A program made the translations under genes and the position numbers. From the NCBI GenBank assembly GCA_934293575.1, contig CAKQYU010000005.1, positions 112,839 through 176,838 on the forward strand: 64,000 bases of DNA, in the 5' to 3' direction. Below, in pieces: positions 1 through 8,016 of the stretch (position 1 is its first letter; each line of letters opens with the position of its first letter). This DNA is from an uncultured Lachnospiraceae bacterium. GTDB taxonomy: Bacteria; Bacillota; Clostridia; Lachnospirales; Lachnospiraceae. A model generated the notes under the pieces. It made no database searches. It was not told the DNA's origin and worked only from the letters and a program-made list of their open reading frames with translations.

Positions 1-2
1 TC

Positions 3-986
3 GAGAAGGAACAGACGACAGAAACCCCTGTGGAAGAAACAACACAGGATACCGATACCGGTGCTGCTGCCGGTGGCTCCGGAGGAAGCGGTAATCTTGC
101 CACACCGAAATTAATTATTACCGGTTATGAAACTTCTCCGAAGAAGGTAATGGCAGGGCAGACATTTACACTTACCATTCATGTTCAGAATACATCAAAA
201 AGAACTGCGGTGAAAAATGCAAAGTTTTTGATTGGAAATGAGGCAGGAAGTATATTGCCGACATCGGGTTCCAGTTCTATTTATGTGGAAAGTATTCCGG
301 CAGGAAATTCCGGAGATTTAACAATCGAGATGAAGACGGCATCTGATTTACAGCAAAAGAGTTATATCGTTGCAGTAAAGGGTGACTTTGAAGATAATCA
401 GAATAATAGCTATACTTATAGTGAAAATTTATATCTTCCGATTTATCAGGAGGTAAAATTAAAGGTGACGGATGCTACGGTTACTCCGGATACAATTGGT
501 ATCGGTGAAACGGGAACGGTTATGTTTACAATTAATAATCAGGGAAAAGCCGGGGTCTATAATGTCAATGTATCAACAAAAAGTGATGCGGTGGAGTCAG
601 AAGAAACCTATGTTGGTAATGTTGCGGCAGCCGGTTCGGCATATGCTTCTATTGATGTTACCGGTGTGGCGGATAATTCAGATTCCGGAATGATTACGGT
701 TGTGGTTTCTTACGAAGATGCCGACGGTAAAGTAAATACAATGGAAGAAGAAATACCATGTTATGTTGGGGAAGATGTCGGCGGTGATTACAGTGAAGAT
801 ATGGATATGGAAGTACAGGAAGAAAGTGGCAGCGGAATCGGAAAAATTATTTTAATTATCTTTATTTTACTGGTTGTAATTGCGGTTATAGTGACAGTTG
901 TTGTTATAATTAATGTAAAGAAAAAGAAACAAAAGGCCTTGTTGGATGATTTGGAGGATGAGGATTTAGAAGATGAGAATATCTGA
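3..986 (+). CDS. CARDB/COG1361-like surface protein, C-terminal part (5' end outside window)
   Basis: The reading frame is already open at base 3, so this is the 3' part of a longer gene; the GTG at 30 is probably internal. After a Thr/Glu-rich and Gly/Ser-rich linker there are two beta-rich segments of CARDB (cell adhesion related domain) type, roughly 110 residues each, both with the pattern of extracellular Ig-like domains (for example the stretch around MAGQTFTLTIHVQN). A Glu/Asp-rich linker leads to one hydrophobic segment (IILIIFILLVVIAVIVTVVV) and a short Lys-rich then acidic cytoplasmic tail. It therefore appears membrane anchored with its bulk outside the cell. The stop overlaps the next gene, a MacB-type permease, by 14 bases, so the two are probably translated together. 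By analogy with other Firmicutes loci it may be the exported partner of an ABC export/stress complex; its exact function is unknown. Confidence 0.75.
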   Translation, partial: EKEQTTETPVEETTQDTDTGAAAGGSGGSGNLATPKLIITGYETSPKKVMAGQTFTLTIHVQNTSKRTAVKNAKFLIGNEAGSILPTSGSSSIYVESIPAGNSGDLTIEMKTASDLQQKSYIVAVKGDFEDNQNNSYTYSENLYLPIYQEVKLKVTDATVTPDTIGIGETGTVMFTINNQGKAGVYNVNVSTKSDAVESEETYVGNVAAAGSAYASIDVTGVADNSDSGMITVVVSYEDADGKVNTMEEEIPCYVGEDVGGDYSEDMDMEVQEESGSGIGKIILIIFILLVVIAVIVTVVVIINVKKKKQKALLDDLEDEDLEDENI

Positions 987-2511
987 TATTTTAGGTATGA
1001 GCCTGTCAAATCTATGGCGGCGGAAAACCAGAACCATTTTAACAGTGCTTGGTGTTTTAATTGGAACCACTTCCATTGTTGTAATGTTGTCTTTGGGTAT
1101 TGGTTTGAAAGCAGCGGTCATGGAACAGGTTGGCTCTTCCGGTGGATTAACGCAAATCAGTGTGTATGCAGATATGTATTATGGAGACAGTAGTGCGTCA
1201 GATACCGTAATGTTAGACGATGCGGCAATTGAGAATTTTCTGTCAATTGACCATGTGGATAGTGCGTCGCCACGGTTGGAATTGGATATTCCGGTTCAGG
1301 ACGGGAAGTATGAAAGCTATATATCAATTTATGGTGTCGAAGAAGAGGCATTAAATGATATAGAGTTAGGGGAAGGTGTGATTCCATCGGGTACGTCCGG
1401 GGAGCTGGAATTAATTGCCGGTAATCAGACGTTGATGAATTTTTACGATTCTAATACAGGAAACAACCCTTATTGGGAGGATGGAACGTTACCGAATATT
1501 GATCTGCTAAGAAGTAATCTGGTCGGCGGTATTGAAGTGCCGCAGGATGCAACGGATGAAAATGGGGATGCGGCAACGGATAATCAGCCTGTGTTTGATC
1601 CGACATTTTCGGAAGGGAGCGGACAGACGGATTCGAATAACGCTACGGACGCAGATGGTAACAGTGCGGATATAACAAAAGAAGCAGGAGTTTCTCCGGA
1701 CAGTAATACACAACAGGATACGGAGATGGATATGACGGATGAAATCTCCTATAGTAATTTTAATGCAAATACGAAAAGAGTACCGTTAAAGGTAGTTGGT
1801 ATCAGCAGTGGAGATGAGGAGACCTATACGGAATATTCTTATAATTTTTTTACAACGATTGAACAGTTGAAAAAATTCATTAAAGATAATTATCCGGAGA
1901 ATGTAACAGTTCCGGGACAACCGACGGACAAAAACGGAAAACCGTACCCGGATTTAAAATATTCGGACGTTAAAATTAACGTTGATAATTCGGATAATGT
2001 AGAGGAAGTTTTGCAGACCATTCAGGATATGGGATATCAGGCAGATGCCAATAAAGAATGGTTGGAGCAGGTGGAAAAAGAATTTATGATTATCCAGGCT
2101 GTGCTTGGTGGTATCGGTGGTGTGGCAATGTTAGTTGCGGCAATCAGTATCGCAAATACCATGACGATGTCGACTTATGAAAGAACAAAGGAAATCGGTG
2201 TCATGAAGGTATTGGGATGTAAGCTTTCCAATATCCGTGCCATGTTTTTATCGGAAGCTGCATTTATTGGCTTCTTTGGTGGAATGGTTGGTATCATATT
2301 AAGCTTTGCTTTGTCGGGAGTCGTAAACTATTTTGCTTCCATGAATGCGGGTTCACTGGATCTGCCGGATGGAACAAAGATTTCCGTGATACCGTTCTGG
2401 CTTGTGTTGCTGGCAATCGCGTTTTCAACGGTTATCGGTATGCTGGCAGGATTTTTCCCGGCACAGAGAGCAACAAAATTAAGTCCGTTAAATGCCATTC
2501 GAAATGAATAA
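973..2511 (+). CDS. ABC transporter permease, MacB/FtsX type
   Basis: A 512-residue permease with the MacB_PCD/FtsX architecture. It has an N-terminal membrane helix (about residues 20-42), a large extracytoplasmic domain (about 45-365) and three C-terminal helices (about 372-398, 425-452, 470-494) that end in the typical PAxxAxxLxPxxAIRxE motif (PAQRATKLSPLNAIRNE). Family knowledge: such permeases work with a LolD/MacB-type ATPase in mechanotransmission or export of peptides, drugs or lipoproteins. No ATPase is in the window; it would be expected upstream. The extracytoplasmic domain contains an unusual Asp/Asn/Thr-rich low-complexity stretch (about residues 195-260). The ATG lies inside the end of the CARDB-like gene, indicating coupled translation. 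Confidence 0.85.
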   Translation: MRISDILGMSLSNLWRRKTRTILTVLGVLIGTTSIVVMLSLGIGLKAAVMEQVGSSGGLTQISVYADMYYGDSSASDTVMLDDAAIENFLSIDHVDSASPRLELDIPVQDGKYESYISIYGVEEEALNDIELGEGVIPSGTSGELELIAGNQTLMNFYDSNTGNNPYWEDGTLPNIDLLRSNLVGGIEVPQDATDENGDAATDNQPVFDPTFSEGSGQTDSNNATDADGNSADITKEAGVSPDSNTQQDTEMDMTDEISYSNFNANTKRVPLKVVGISSGDEETYTEYSYNFFTTIEQLKKFIKDNYPENVTVPGQPTDKNGKPYPDLKYSDVKINVDNSDNVEEVLQTIQDMGYQADANKEWLEQVEKEFMIIQAVLGGIGGVAMLVAAISIANTMTMSTYERTKEIGVMKVLGCKLSNIRAMFLSEAAFIGFFGGMVGIILSFALSGVVNYFASMNAGSLDLPDGTKISVIPFWLVLLAIAFSTVIGMLAGFFPAQRATKLSPLNAIRNE

Positions 2512-2567
2512 TTCATATATGGCTTTGCCGATTCATAGGTTATATAAAATGGAAGAAGCAGGGCTTA

Positions 2568-3239
2568 ATGCAAAAAAAGTTATTCTATGTTGTCTGCATC
2601 TGTATCACTTTGATTGGTGGAATGATTCTTGCAAATGTCAGTTGTGAGACCTTTGCCGGAAAACAGGAAAAGGGAATTATAGTAATTGATGTCGGGCATG
2701 GTGGATTAGACCCCGGAAAAGTCAGTGACAGCGGGATAAAGGAAAAAGATATTAATTTGCAGATTGCAAAATATTTAAAAGATTATCTGATTGCACAGGA
2801 TTATACGGTTTACCTTGACCGGGAGAAAGATTGTGATTTGTCCGATAAAAATGCATCCAATAAAAAAACATCGGATATGCGTAACCGGGTAAACTTCTTT
2901 TCCGATAAAAAGGCAAAATATGTGATTAGTATTCACCAGAACAGTTTTCCGGACGGAGCCTCTCATGGAGCGCAGGTTTTTTATTACCGGGGCAGTGATA
3001 CCGGAAAGGAAATGGCGGTTGCAATTCAGAAAGAACTCCTGGCGTTTGATACTACAAACAAAAGAGATATAAAAGAAAACGCAGATTATTATATTTTGAA
3101 AAAATCAAAAGTTCCGACGGTAATTGTGGAATGTGGTTTTTTGTCAAATAAGGAAGAAGTGGCAAATCTTACGGATTCCGAGTATCAGAAGCAGCTTGCA
3201 TATGCAATTTGCAAGGGTGTGTGTAAATTTGATAAATAA
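2568..3239 (+). CDS. N-acetylmuramoyl-L-alanine amidase, CwlD-like (Amidase_3)
   Basis: A 223-residue secreted or membrane-anchored Zn-dependent amidase that would cleave the bond between muramic acid and the L-alanine of the stem peptide. Residues 5-24 are a hydrophobic signal/anchor helix. The catalytic domain begins at residue 36 with the motif IVIDVGHGGLDPG (Zn ligand His44), followed by the Glu region (KEKDINLQIA), a second His in ISIHQNS (His123) and the late catalytic Glu in VIVECGFLSN. Size and motif order fit CwlD, which makes muramic-delta-lactam in spore cortex, but similar single-domain amidases occur in vegetative cells, so the symbol is left open. It is followed at once by a strong terminator. 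Confidence 0.85.
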   Translation: MQKKLFYVVCICITLIGGMILANVSCETFAGKQEKGIIVIDVGHGGLDPGKVSDSGIKEKDINLQIAKYLKDYLIAQDYTVYLDREKDCDLSDKNASNKKTSDMRNRVNFFSDKKAKYVISIHQNSFPDGASHGAQVFYYRGSDTGKEMAVAIQKELLAFDTTNKRDIKENADYYILKKSKVPTVIVECGFLSNKEEVANLTDSEYQKQLAYAICKGVCKFDK

Positions 3240-3244
3240 AAGAT

Positions 3245-3286
3245 AACAGGGTGTCGTCAAACGGGTTGACGGCATCCTGTTTTGTC
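3245..3286 (+). terminator. Rho-independent terminator after amidase
   Basis: Inverted repeat AACAGGGTGTCGTCAA (3245-3260) with TTGACGGCATCCTGTT (about 3266-3281) including G-U pairs, and a T-rich tail. It closes the first transcription unit. Confidence 0.8.
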
Positions 3287-3684
3287 TAATTTTCCCGGAT
3301 GCATCGGCATCCTATATGACATCTTTGTGTTCTGTAATTAAAGTAGTCATTTTACATGTTAAAAATTTCGCTCGAATTATATTTATTGTTAACACTCAAC
3401 TGTTATTAATTTGTTCTTACGGCGTTCCTCCCTTCTGTATTCAAAATAAATGGTATTTGCAACTTTGCGTATGTGATGAATTACACAGAAGTTACATAGT
3501 GTATTCTTTGAAAAATAAAGAAATTAGAATATCAGACAACAGGATTTCCGGAAATGTAATTGCAATTACCCTGTTAAGAAATTCTGTATCTATCATACCG
3601 AATAAAAGATACAAATGCAATTTCACCACGATGAAATATTCTAGAACCTTTATGTATAAAATCCGTCAAAAAATTCATAAATAT
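3287..3684. other. Intergenic region without convincing gene; two adjacent perfect palindromes
   Basis: About 400 bases of AT-rich DNA. A 137-codon open frame (3316-3729) has no ribosome binding site and no protein-like composition, so it is not called. Two perfect palindromes stand next to each other: ATTTCCGGAAAT at 3544-3555 and GTAATTGCAATTAC at 3556-3569. They could be operator sites for a regulator of the downstream gene, but no regulator is known here. Confidence 0.5.
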
Positions 3685-3714
3685 TTGAAAAATAATCCAT
3701 TTTTAGAGTATAAT
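3685..3714 (+). promoter_or_regulatory. Predicted sigma-A promoter for sua5
   Basis: TTGAAA at 3685-3690, an 18-base spacer and a perfect TATAAT at 3709-3714, 32 bases before the start codon of the Sua5 gene. Confidence 0.65.
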
Positions 3715-3745
3715 ATGTATGGATTTTGAATGAAAGCGTGGTTGT

Positions 3746-4843
3746 ATGGAAAATAAAATAAAAACAAAGGTCATTGACACGATTGATTTAACAAAAGATG
3801 ATGAACAGATGAAGGAGCGGTTAGCCCCGGCAGCAGATTGTCTCAGTAAAGGAGGACTGGTTGCATTTCCAACGGAAACCGTATACGGATTGGGCGCAGA
3901 TGCTTTGAATGAAACAGCAGCAAAGCGAATCTATGCAGCAAAGGGCAGACCGTCGGATAATCCACTGATTGTCCATATTGCAAAAGTGGAAGATGTGGAA
4001 AAAATTGCATATACAAATGAAACATTTAAGATTTTAGCGCAAAGTTTCTGGCCGGGACCGCTTACGATGGTGCTTCCGAAAAAGGATGTGGTACCGTATG
4101 GTACGACGGGTGGACTTGATACTGTTGCAATTCGTATGCCATCCCATCCGGCGGCATTGGCACTGATTGAACAGTCGGGAGTATTTGTAGCGGCACCGAG
4201 TGCCAATATTTCGGGAAGACCATCTCCGACAAAGGCATCCCATGTTACGGAGGATATGACAGGAAGAATTGAGTATATTATAGATGGCGGACCGGTAGGA
4301 ATCGGAATTGAATCTACAATTGTGGATTTGACAACGGATATTCCGACGATATTAAGACCGGGATTTATTACCAAAAAAATGTTGGAGGATATTGTCGGCA
4401 GAGTAGAAATTGACCGGGCACTGGAACACCCGATGGATGGATTCCGCCCGAAGGCTCCGGGTATGAAATACACACATTATGCACCAAAGGGAAAATTGAC
4501 TCTGGTTGAAAAATCCGGGGAGATATCGGACAAAGTGGATGAAGCAGTCATTGAAAAAATAAAGGAACTGGCGGATGAAAAGAGAAAATCCGGTTTTTGT
4601 GTTGGAATTATGGCTTCGGAGGAAACAAAAAATCAGTATCAGAATTGTGCGGATGTGGTTGTGACGGTAGGGAAACGGCATGAAAGGGGAACCGTGGCAG
4701 CGGGATTGTATGCGGCTTTAAGAGAGTTTGATGAAGCGGGGGCAGATTATATATATGCAGAAAGTTTTCGTGGTGACGGACTTTCTTATGCAATTATGAA
4801 CCGTCTGTTGAAGGCTGCCGGACAAAGAGTGATTTCTCTGTAA
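3746..4843 (+). CDS. L-threonylcarbamoyladenylate synthase, Sua5/YrdC family
   Basis: A 365-residue long-form (Sua5/TsaC2) enzyme that makes threonylcarbamoyl-AMP from threonine, bicarbonate and ATP, the first step of the t6A37 tRNA modification. The N-terminal YrdC domain spans about residues 20-210 with the typical GGLVAFPTETVYGLGADA entry motif and the KGRPSDNPLIVHI motif that binds the substrates. PSANISGRPSPT lies in the active-site groove. After a linker with RPGFITKKMLE and KAPGMKYTHYAPKG comes the C-terminal Sua5 domain (about 245-360), a Rossmann-like domain absent from short TsaC. The ribosome binding site is weak (AAAGCGTGG). Confidence 0.93.
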   Translation: MENKIKTKVIDTIDLTKDDEQMKERLAPAADCLSKGGLVAFPTETVYGLGADALNETAAKRIYAAKGRPSDNPLIVHIAKVEDVEKIAYTNETFKILAQSFWPGPLTMVLPKKDVVPYGTTGGLDTVAIRMPSHPAALALIEQSGVFVAAPSANISGRPSPTKASHVTEDMTGRIEYIIDGGPVGIGIESTIVDLTTDIPTILRPGFITKKMLEDIVGRVEIDRALEHPMDGFRPKAPGMKYTHYAPKGKLTLVEKSGEISDKVDEAVIEKIKELADEKRKSGFCVGIMASEETKNQYQNCADVVVTVGKRHERGTVAAGLYAALREFDEAGADYIYAESFRGDGLSYAIMNRLLKAAGQRVISL

Positions 4844-4942
4844 AAGCATGAATAAATTTATGGTAGGAAAGCATGATATATGATATACTTAGTCAGGTTA
4901 AAGGACACAACCGATAAAATGGAATTGGTAAAGGAGTAAGAT

Positions 4943-5380
4943 ATGATAGCATTAGGATGTGATCATGGTGGATATCCTCTTATGCAGGAAGTAAAAAAGC
5001 ATCTGACAGAAAGAGGAATTGAATTTAAAGATTTCGGATGTTATTCGGAAGAATCGGTAGATTATCCGGTTTATGCAAAAAAGGCTGCAAATGCGGTAGC
5101 AAGCGGTGAGTGTGAACTTGGAATTTTGATTTGCGGAACAGGAATCGGAATTTCGATTACCGCAAATAAGATAAAGGGAATCCGTGCGGCTTTGTGTCAT
5201 GACTGTTTTTCGGCAGCGGCAACAAAGGAACACAACAATGCCAATATGCTGGCAATGGGTGCAAGAGTAATCGGACCGGGACTTGCTTTGAAAATCGTAG
5301 ATACATTTTTGGATACACCATTTTCAAATGAAGAACGGCATATCCGCAGAATTCAGATGATAGAAGAAACAGACAAATAA
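4943..5380 (+). CDS. rpiB: Ribose 5-phosphate isomerase B
   Basis: A 145-residue RpiB/LacA/LacB-family isomerase that interconverts ribose 5-phosphate and ribulose 5-phosphate in the non-oxidative pentose phosphate pathway. Diagnostic features are the start MIALGCDHGGYPLM, the catalytic-cysteine motif ICGTGIGISITANKIKGIRAA, and EHNNANMLAMGARVIGP. A good ribosome binding site (AAAGGAGTAAG) precedes the ATG. The length is normal for RpiB (about 145-150). A terminator follows directly. Confidence 0.93.
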   Translation: MIALGCDHGGYPLMQEVKKHLTERGIEFKDFGCYSEESVDYPVYAKKAANAVASGECELGILICGTGIGISITANKIKGIRAALCHDCFSAAATKEHNNANMLAMGARVIGPGLALKIVDTFLDTPFSNEERHIRRIQMIEETDK

Positions 5381-5386
5381 AAAGAT

Positions 5387-5421
5387 AAAAGTTGTTACTA
5401 GGAATAGTGGCAACTTTTTTT
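5387..5421 (+). terminator. Rho-independent terminator after rpiB
   Basis: Stem AAAAGTTGTTACTA (5387-5400) with TAGTGGCAACTTTT (5405-5418), GGAA loop and a run of T. It separates rpiB from the ATP synthase locus. Confidence 0.85.
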
Positions 5422-5444
5422 GTAGATAGAAGGGATTATAGAAT

Positions 5445-5678
5445 ATGAAAATGCTCAGTCTGATAACACAGCTTGCCGTTTCCATGCTGACGGCGGTGCT
5501 GATTTCCGGCGCAATTGGATATTTTATTGACAATCGGTTTGGAACGAATACGTTGGTGTTTTTCCTTGTTCTGGGTGTTCTTGGTGGTTATCGTTCCTGT
5601 TACAGTATTATCTGTAAATTTCTGGGAAAAAAAAGCTTATTTGATAAGAAAAAAGAAGATAATCAAAAGAATGAATGA
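5445..5678 (+). CDS. atpZ: AtpZ/AtpI family small membrane protein
   Basis: A 77-residue protein with two hydrophobic helices (about 8-29 and 35-60) and the AtpZ family pattern: GAIGYFIDNRFGTNTLVFFLVLGVLGG, that is, a conserved Gly-rich end of helix 1, Asp, then GT and a second Gly-rich helix. Family knowledge: AtpZ and AtpI precede the F-type ATP synthase genes in many Firmicutes and are thought to assist Fo/c-ring assembly or Mg2+/Ca2+ handling. It sits 110 bases before atpI and has a short charged tail (KKKEDNQKNE). The start ATG has only a modest purine-rich site (AGAAGGGA) upstream. Confidence 0.75.
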   Translation: MKMLSLITQLAVSMLTAVLISGAIGYFIDNRFGTNTLVFFLVLGVLGGYRSCYSIICKFLGKKSLFDKKKEDNQKNE

Positions 5679-5726
5679 AGTTTGTATAATATTTGAAATG
5701 AAATCATAGAATAAAATGAAATTTAA

Positions 5727-5755
5727 TAGACAGAAAAGGGAAAAATTAGTATAAT
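5727..5755 (+). promoter_or_regulatory. Predicted promoter for the ATP synthase operon
   Basis: TAGACA at 5727-5732, 17-base spacer, perfect TATAAT at 5750-5755, 33 bases before atpI. A short inverted repeat AGACAG/CTGTCT flanks the -10 region and could be an operator. Confidence 0.5.
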
Positions 5756-5787
5756 TACCTTATCTGTCTGCGGAAAAAGGAGAAGGA

Positions 5788-6207
5788 ATGGATCAGGTAA
5801 AAAAAACCATAACAGGATTTTTGGTGGGAATCGGAATATATGGATTTGGAGTAGAACTGATTGGTTTGATTTTTTCGACAGATAAAGCGGCTTACTCTTT
5901 TGGTTTGTTGTTTGGATTACTGGTGGCAGTATTTTTGATGCTGCACATCACTTATACCTTGAGTAAGGCATTGGATATGGGAGAACAAGGGGCTACAAAA
6001 TATACCAGAAAACAGGCATTTCTGCGATTAATGATTATGCTGGCTGCGATGATAATTTTTCTGAAGGTTCCCAATATTAATTTTATAGCGGCATTAATCG
6101 GTCTGTTAGGATTAAAAATCGGTTCATTTATAGCAGCTCCCCTACTAAAGAAAATGTATCCGGATGATTTTGTTACAAAGTCAGATGATGAAGAGGTAAC
6201 AGAATAA
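5788..6207 (+). CDS. atpI: ATP synthase subunit I-like membrane protein
   Basis: A 139-residue protein with four predicted membrane helices (about 8-30, 37-60, 77-94, 99-121) and an acidic C-terminus. Sequence similarity to the ATP synthase I chain is only by pattern; the assignment rests mainly on position directly before atpB and on size and topology. AtpI proteins are thought to help c-ring assembly and are not part of the final enzyme. RBS AAAAAGGAGAAGG lies just before the ATG. Confidence 0.7.
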   Translation: MDQVKKTITGFLVGIGIYGFGVELIGLIFSTDKAAYSFGLLFGLLVAVFLMLHITYTLSKALDMGEQGATKYTRKQAFLRLMIMLAAMIIFLKVPNINFIAALIGLLGLKIGSFIAAPLLKKMYPDDFVTKSDDEEVTE

Positions 6208-6226
6208 ACGGATAATATAGAACAGA

Positions 6227-6278
6227 ATCAGCAGTAAACCAAGCAACTGTAGTTTCGGTTGTTTCGCTTACTGCTGAT
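6227..6278 (+). other. Long hairpin between atpI and atpB
   Basis: ATCAGCAGTAA (6227-6237) pairs perfectly with TTACTGCTGAT (6268-6278), and after a short mismatch the inner arms AAGCAAC and GTTGTTT continue the stem. There is no U-run, so it is not a standard terminator. It could stabilise or be a processing site for the downstream atp mRNA, or lower read-through from atpI. It ends about 20 bases before the atpB ribosome binding site. Confidence 0.6.
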
Positions 6279-6312
6279 ATGTTTACAAATTAAGAGAAAG
6301 GAAGGTGAAGGA

Positions 6313-7038
6313 ATGGGTTATGGAATGATGCCCATGCTGTTGGCAGATAAAGAAGTAGATTTTTCTATTCATCATTTGATTGGGTATCAATTTATGGGTC
6401 AGACCGTTTATATCACCACGTCTCATGTTTGTATGCTGATTATTATTGTAGCAATCATGATTTTTGCATTGGTTGTAAGAAGAAAGATTATGCATGCGAA
6501 AGAAGTTCCGACGGGATTGCAGAATGTTGTGGAATTTGCAGTAGAGACGCTTCAGGGATTTGTGAATTCATCTATGGGAGAACATGGTAAGAAGTATGTA
6601 AACTATGTTGGAACATTGTTTGTGTTCATCCTGTTATGTAACATATCCGGTCTGGTTGGTTTAAGACCGCCTACAGCAGATTACGGAACAACATTTTGTC
6701 TGGCGTTGATTACATTTATTATGATTCAATACAATAACTTTAAATGTAACAAATTAGGTGCCATTACCGGTTTGTTTCAACCGCTGTGGTTTTTGTTCCC
6801 AATTAATTTAATCGGTGAAATAGCAACACCGGTTTCCATGTCATTGCGTTTGTTTGGTAATGTTATGGCTGGAACGGTAATGATGGCATTATTTTACGGG
6901 TTATTGCCGATTTTTGTTAAAATTGGTATTCCGGCAGCGCTGCATGTATATTTCGATTTGTTCTCCGGAGCAATTCAGGCATATGTATTTGCAATGTTGA
7001 CGATGGTTTTCGTAACACAAAAAATAGAAGGAGATTGA
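6313..7038 (+). CDS. atpB: F-type ATP synthase subunit a
   Basis: A 241-residue Fo stator subunit that forms the ion half-channels against the c-ring. Five to six membrane helices are visible. The essential arginine is in the MSLRLFGNVMAG motif of the fourth helix, and the last helices carry the usual YFDLFSGAIQAYVFAMLTMVF pattern. I chose the ATG at 6313 (MGYGMMPML) because GGAAGGTGAAGG stands directly before it. The frame is open from TTG 6259, but that start would lie inside the upstream hairpin and lacks a ribosome binding site. Confidence 0.95.
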   Translation: MGYGMMPMLLADKEVDFSIHHLIGYQFMGQTVYITTSHVCMLIIIVAIMIFALVVRRKIMHAKEVPTGLQNVVEFAVETLQGFVNSSMGEHGKKYVNYVGTLFVFILLCNISGLVGLRPPTADYGTTFCLALITFIMIQYNNFKCNKLGAITGLFQPLWFLFPINLIGEIATPVSMSLRLFGNVMAGTVMMALFYGLLPIFVKIGIPAALHVYFDLFSGAIQAYVFAMLTMVFVTQKIEGD

Positions 7039-7099
7039 TGTCAGATAAGCTGACAGAGAATCAGAATATTTATATTTTATATTTTGGAGGTATATTATT

Positions 7100-7375
7100 A
7101 TGTCACAAATTACAAACGAAGGTTTAATTTTAGCATGTTCAACAATTGGTGCAGGTCTTGCAATGATCGCAGGTATCGGACCTGGTGTTGGTCAGGGATA
7201 TGCAGCCGGACAGGGTGCAGCAGCAGTTGGTCGTAATCCGGGCGCAAAGGGTGATATCATGTCAACCATGCTTTTAGGACAGGCTGTAGCAGAGACAACC
7301 GGTCTTTATGGTCTGGTTATTGCATTGTTATTAATGTATGGTAATCCAATGTTATCAAAATTCCTGAAGTTGTAA
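7100..7375 (+). CDS. atpE: F-type ATP synthase subunit c, Na+-binding type
   Basis: A 91-residue two-helix hairpin that forms the rotor ring. The polar loop is GRNPGAKGD. Carboxylate Glu65 is in GQAVAETTGLYGLV and Gln32 in GPGVGQGYAAGQG. Established work on Ilyobacter tartaricus and Acetobacterium woodii shows that Gln32, Glu65, the following Ser/Thr66 and Tyr70 coordinate Na+; all four positions are filled here (Gln32, Glu65, Thr66, Tyr70). I therefore infer a Na+-translocating rather than a strictly H+ enzyme. RBS GGAGG precedes the ATG. Confidence 0.95.
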   Translation: MSQITNEGLILACSTIGAGLAMIAGIGPGVGQGYAAGQGAAAVGRNPGAKGDIMSTMLLGQAVAETTGLYGLVIALLLMYGNPMLSKFLKL

Positions 7376-7446
7376 TCCAGAATGAATGTGGATGACAGGA
7401 AGTGGAATGCTTCACGAAATTTGAAGGATAGGAGGATTGCTCTTTG

Positions 7447-8016
7447 ATGAATACGGTAGTTAACCTTGGATGGTATCACGTAATGTCATTGGCAGACGAG
7501 GGACATATATTTGATTTGTCGCCGCAGCTGATCAGTGATGTTCTGATTCAGGGTATTGCAATATTTGTTCTTTTTCTTTTCCTTTCGTATGTTTTGTTTG
7601 AACCGGTTAAGAAGGTATTGAATAATCGTACAGAGAAAATCAAAAATGACATTGAGGATGCAAAAAAGGATAAAGAAGATGCAGCTTTGATGAAGGCAGA
7701 GTACGATGAGAAGCTCAAGGCTATTGACAAAGAAAGAGAAGAAATTCTGGCGAATGCACGTAAGAAGGCATTGCAGCGGGAAAATGAAATTGTAAACGAA
7801 GCGAATGCGGAAGCAGATCGCATCATCAAACGTGCAAATGCTGAGATAGAGCTTGAAAAAAGCAAGGTTTCGGATGATATGCGCAAAGAGATTGTTCGGG
7901 TAGCAACTGCGATGGCAGCCAAAATCATTGAACAGCAGATTGATGAAAGCAAACAGGATGCTTTAATAGAAGATACTTTGAAGGAAATGGGTGGTAGTAC
8001 ATGGCTAAGCAGGTAA
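7447..8016 (+). CDS. atpF: F-type ATP synthase subunit b
   Basis: A 189-residue peripheral-stalk subunit with one N-terminal membrane helix (about residues 30-52, IAIFVLFLFLSYVLF) followed by a long charged coiled coil (about 60-165, rich in Lys, Glu, Ala). The N-terminal extension before the helix is somewhat longer than in many b subunits. A TTG directly before the ATG (7444) is an alternative start, because GGAGG at 7431-7435 is 8 bases from the TTG and 11 from the ATG. The 3' end overlaps atpH by 16 bases. Confidence 0.93.
   Translation: MNTVVNLGWYHVMSLADEGHIFDLSPQLISDVLIQGIAIFVLFLFLSYVLFEPVKKVLNNRTEKIKNDIEDAKKDKEDAALMKAEYDEKLKAIDKEREEILANARKKALQRENEIVNEANAEADRIIKRANAEIELEKSKVSDDMRKEIVRVATAMAAKIIEQQIDESKQDALIEDTLKEMGGSTWLSR

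Noticed and set aside
3316..3729. 137-codon open frame after the amidase
   Set aside because: No ribosome binding site, composition unlike a protein, and it contains the sua5 promoter.
3931..4473. 180-codon frame on the minus strand inside sua5
   Set aside because: Antisense shadow of a clear family gene.
7548..7952. 134-codon minus-strand frame inside atpF
   Set aside because: Ser/Ala/Phe-rich shadow of the coiled coil of the b subunit.
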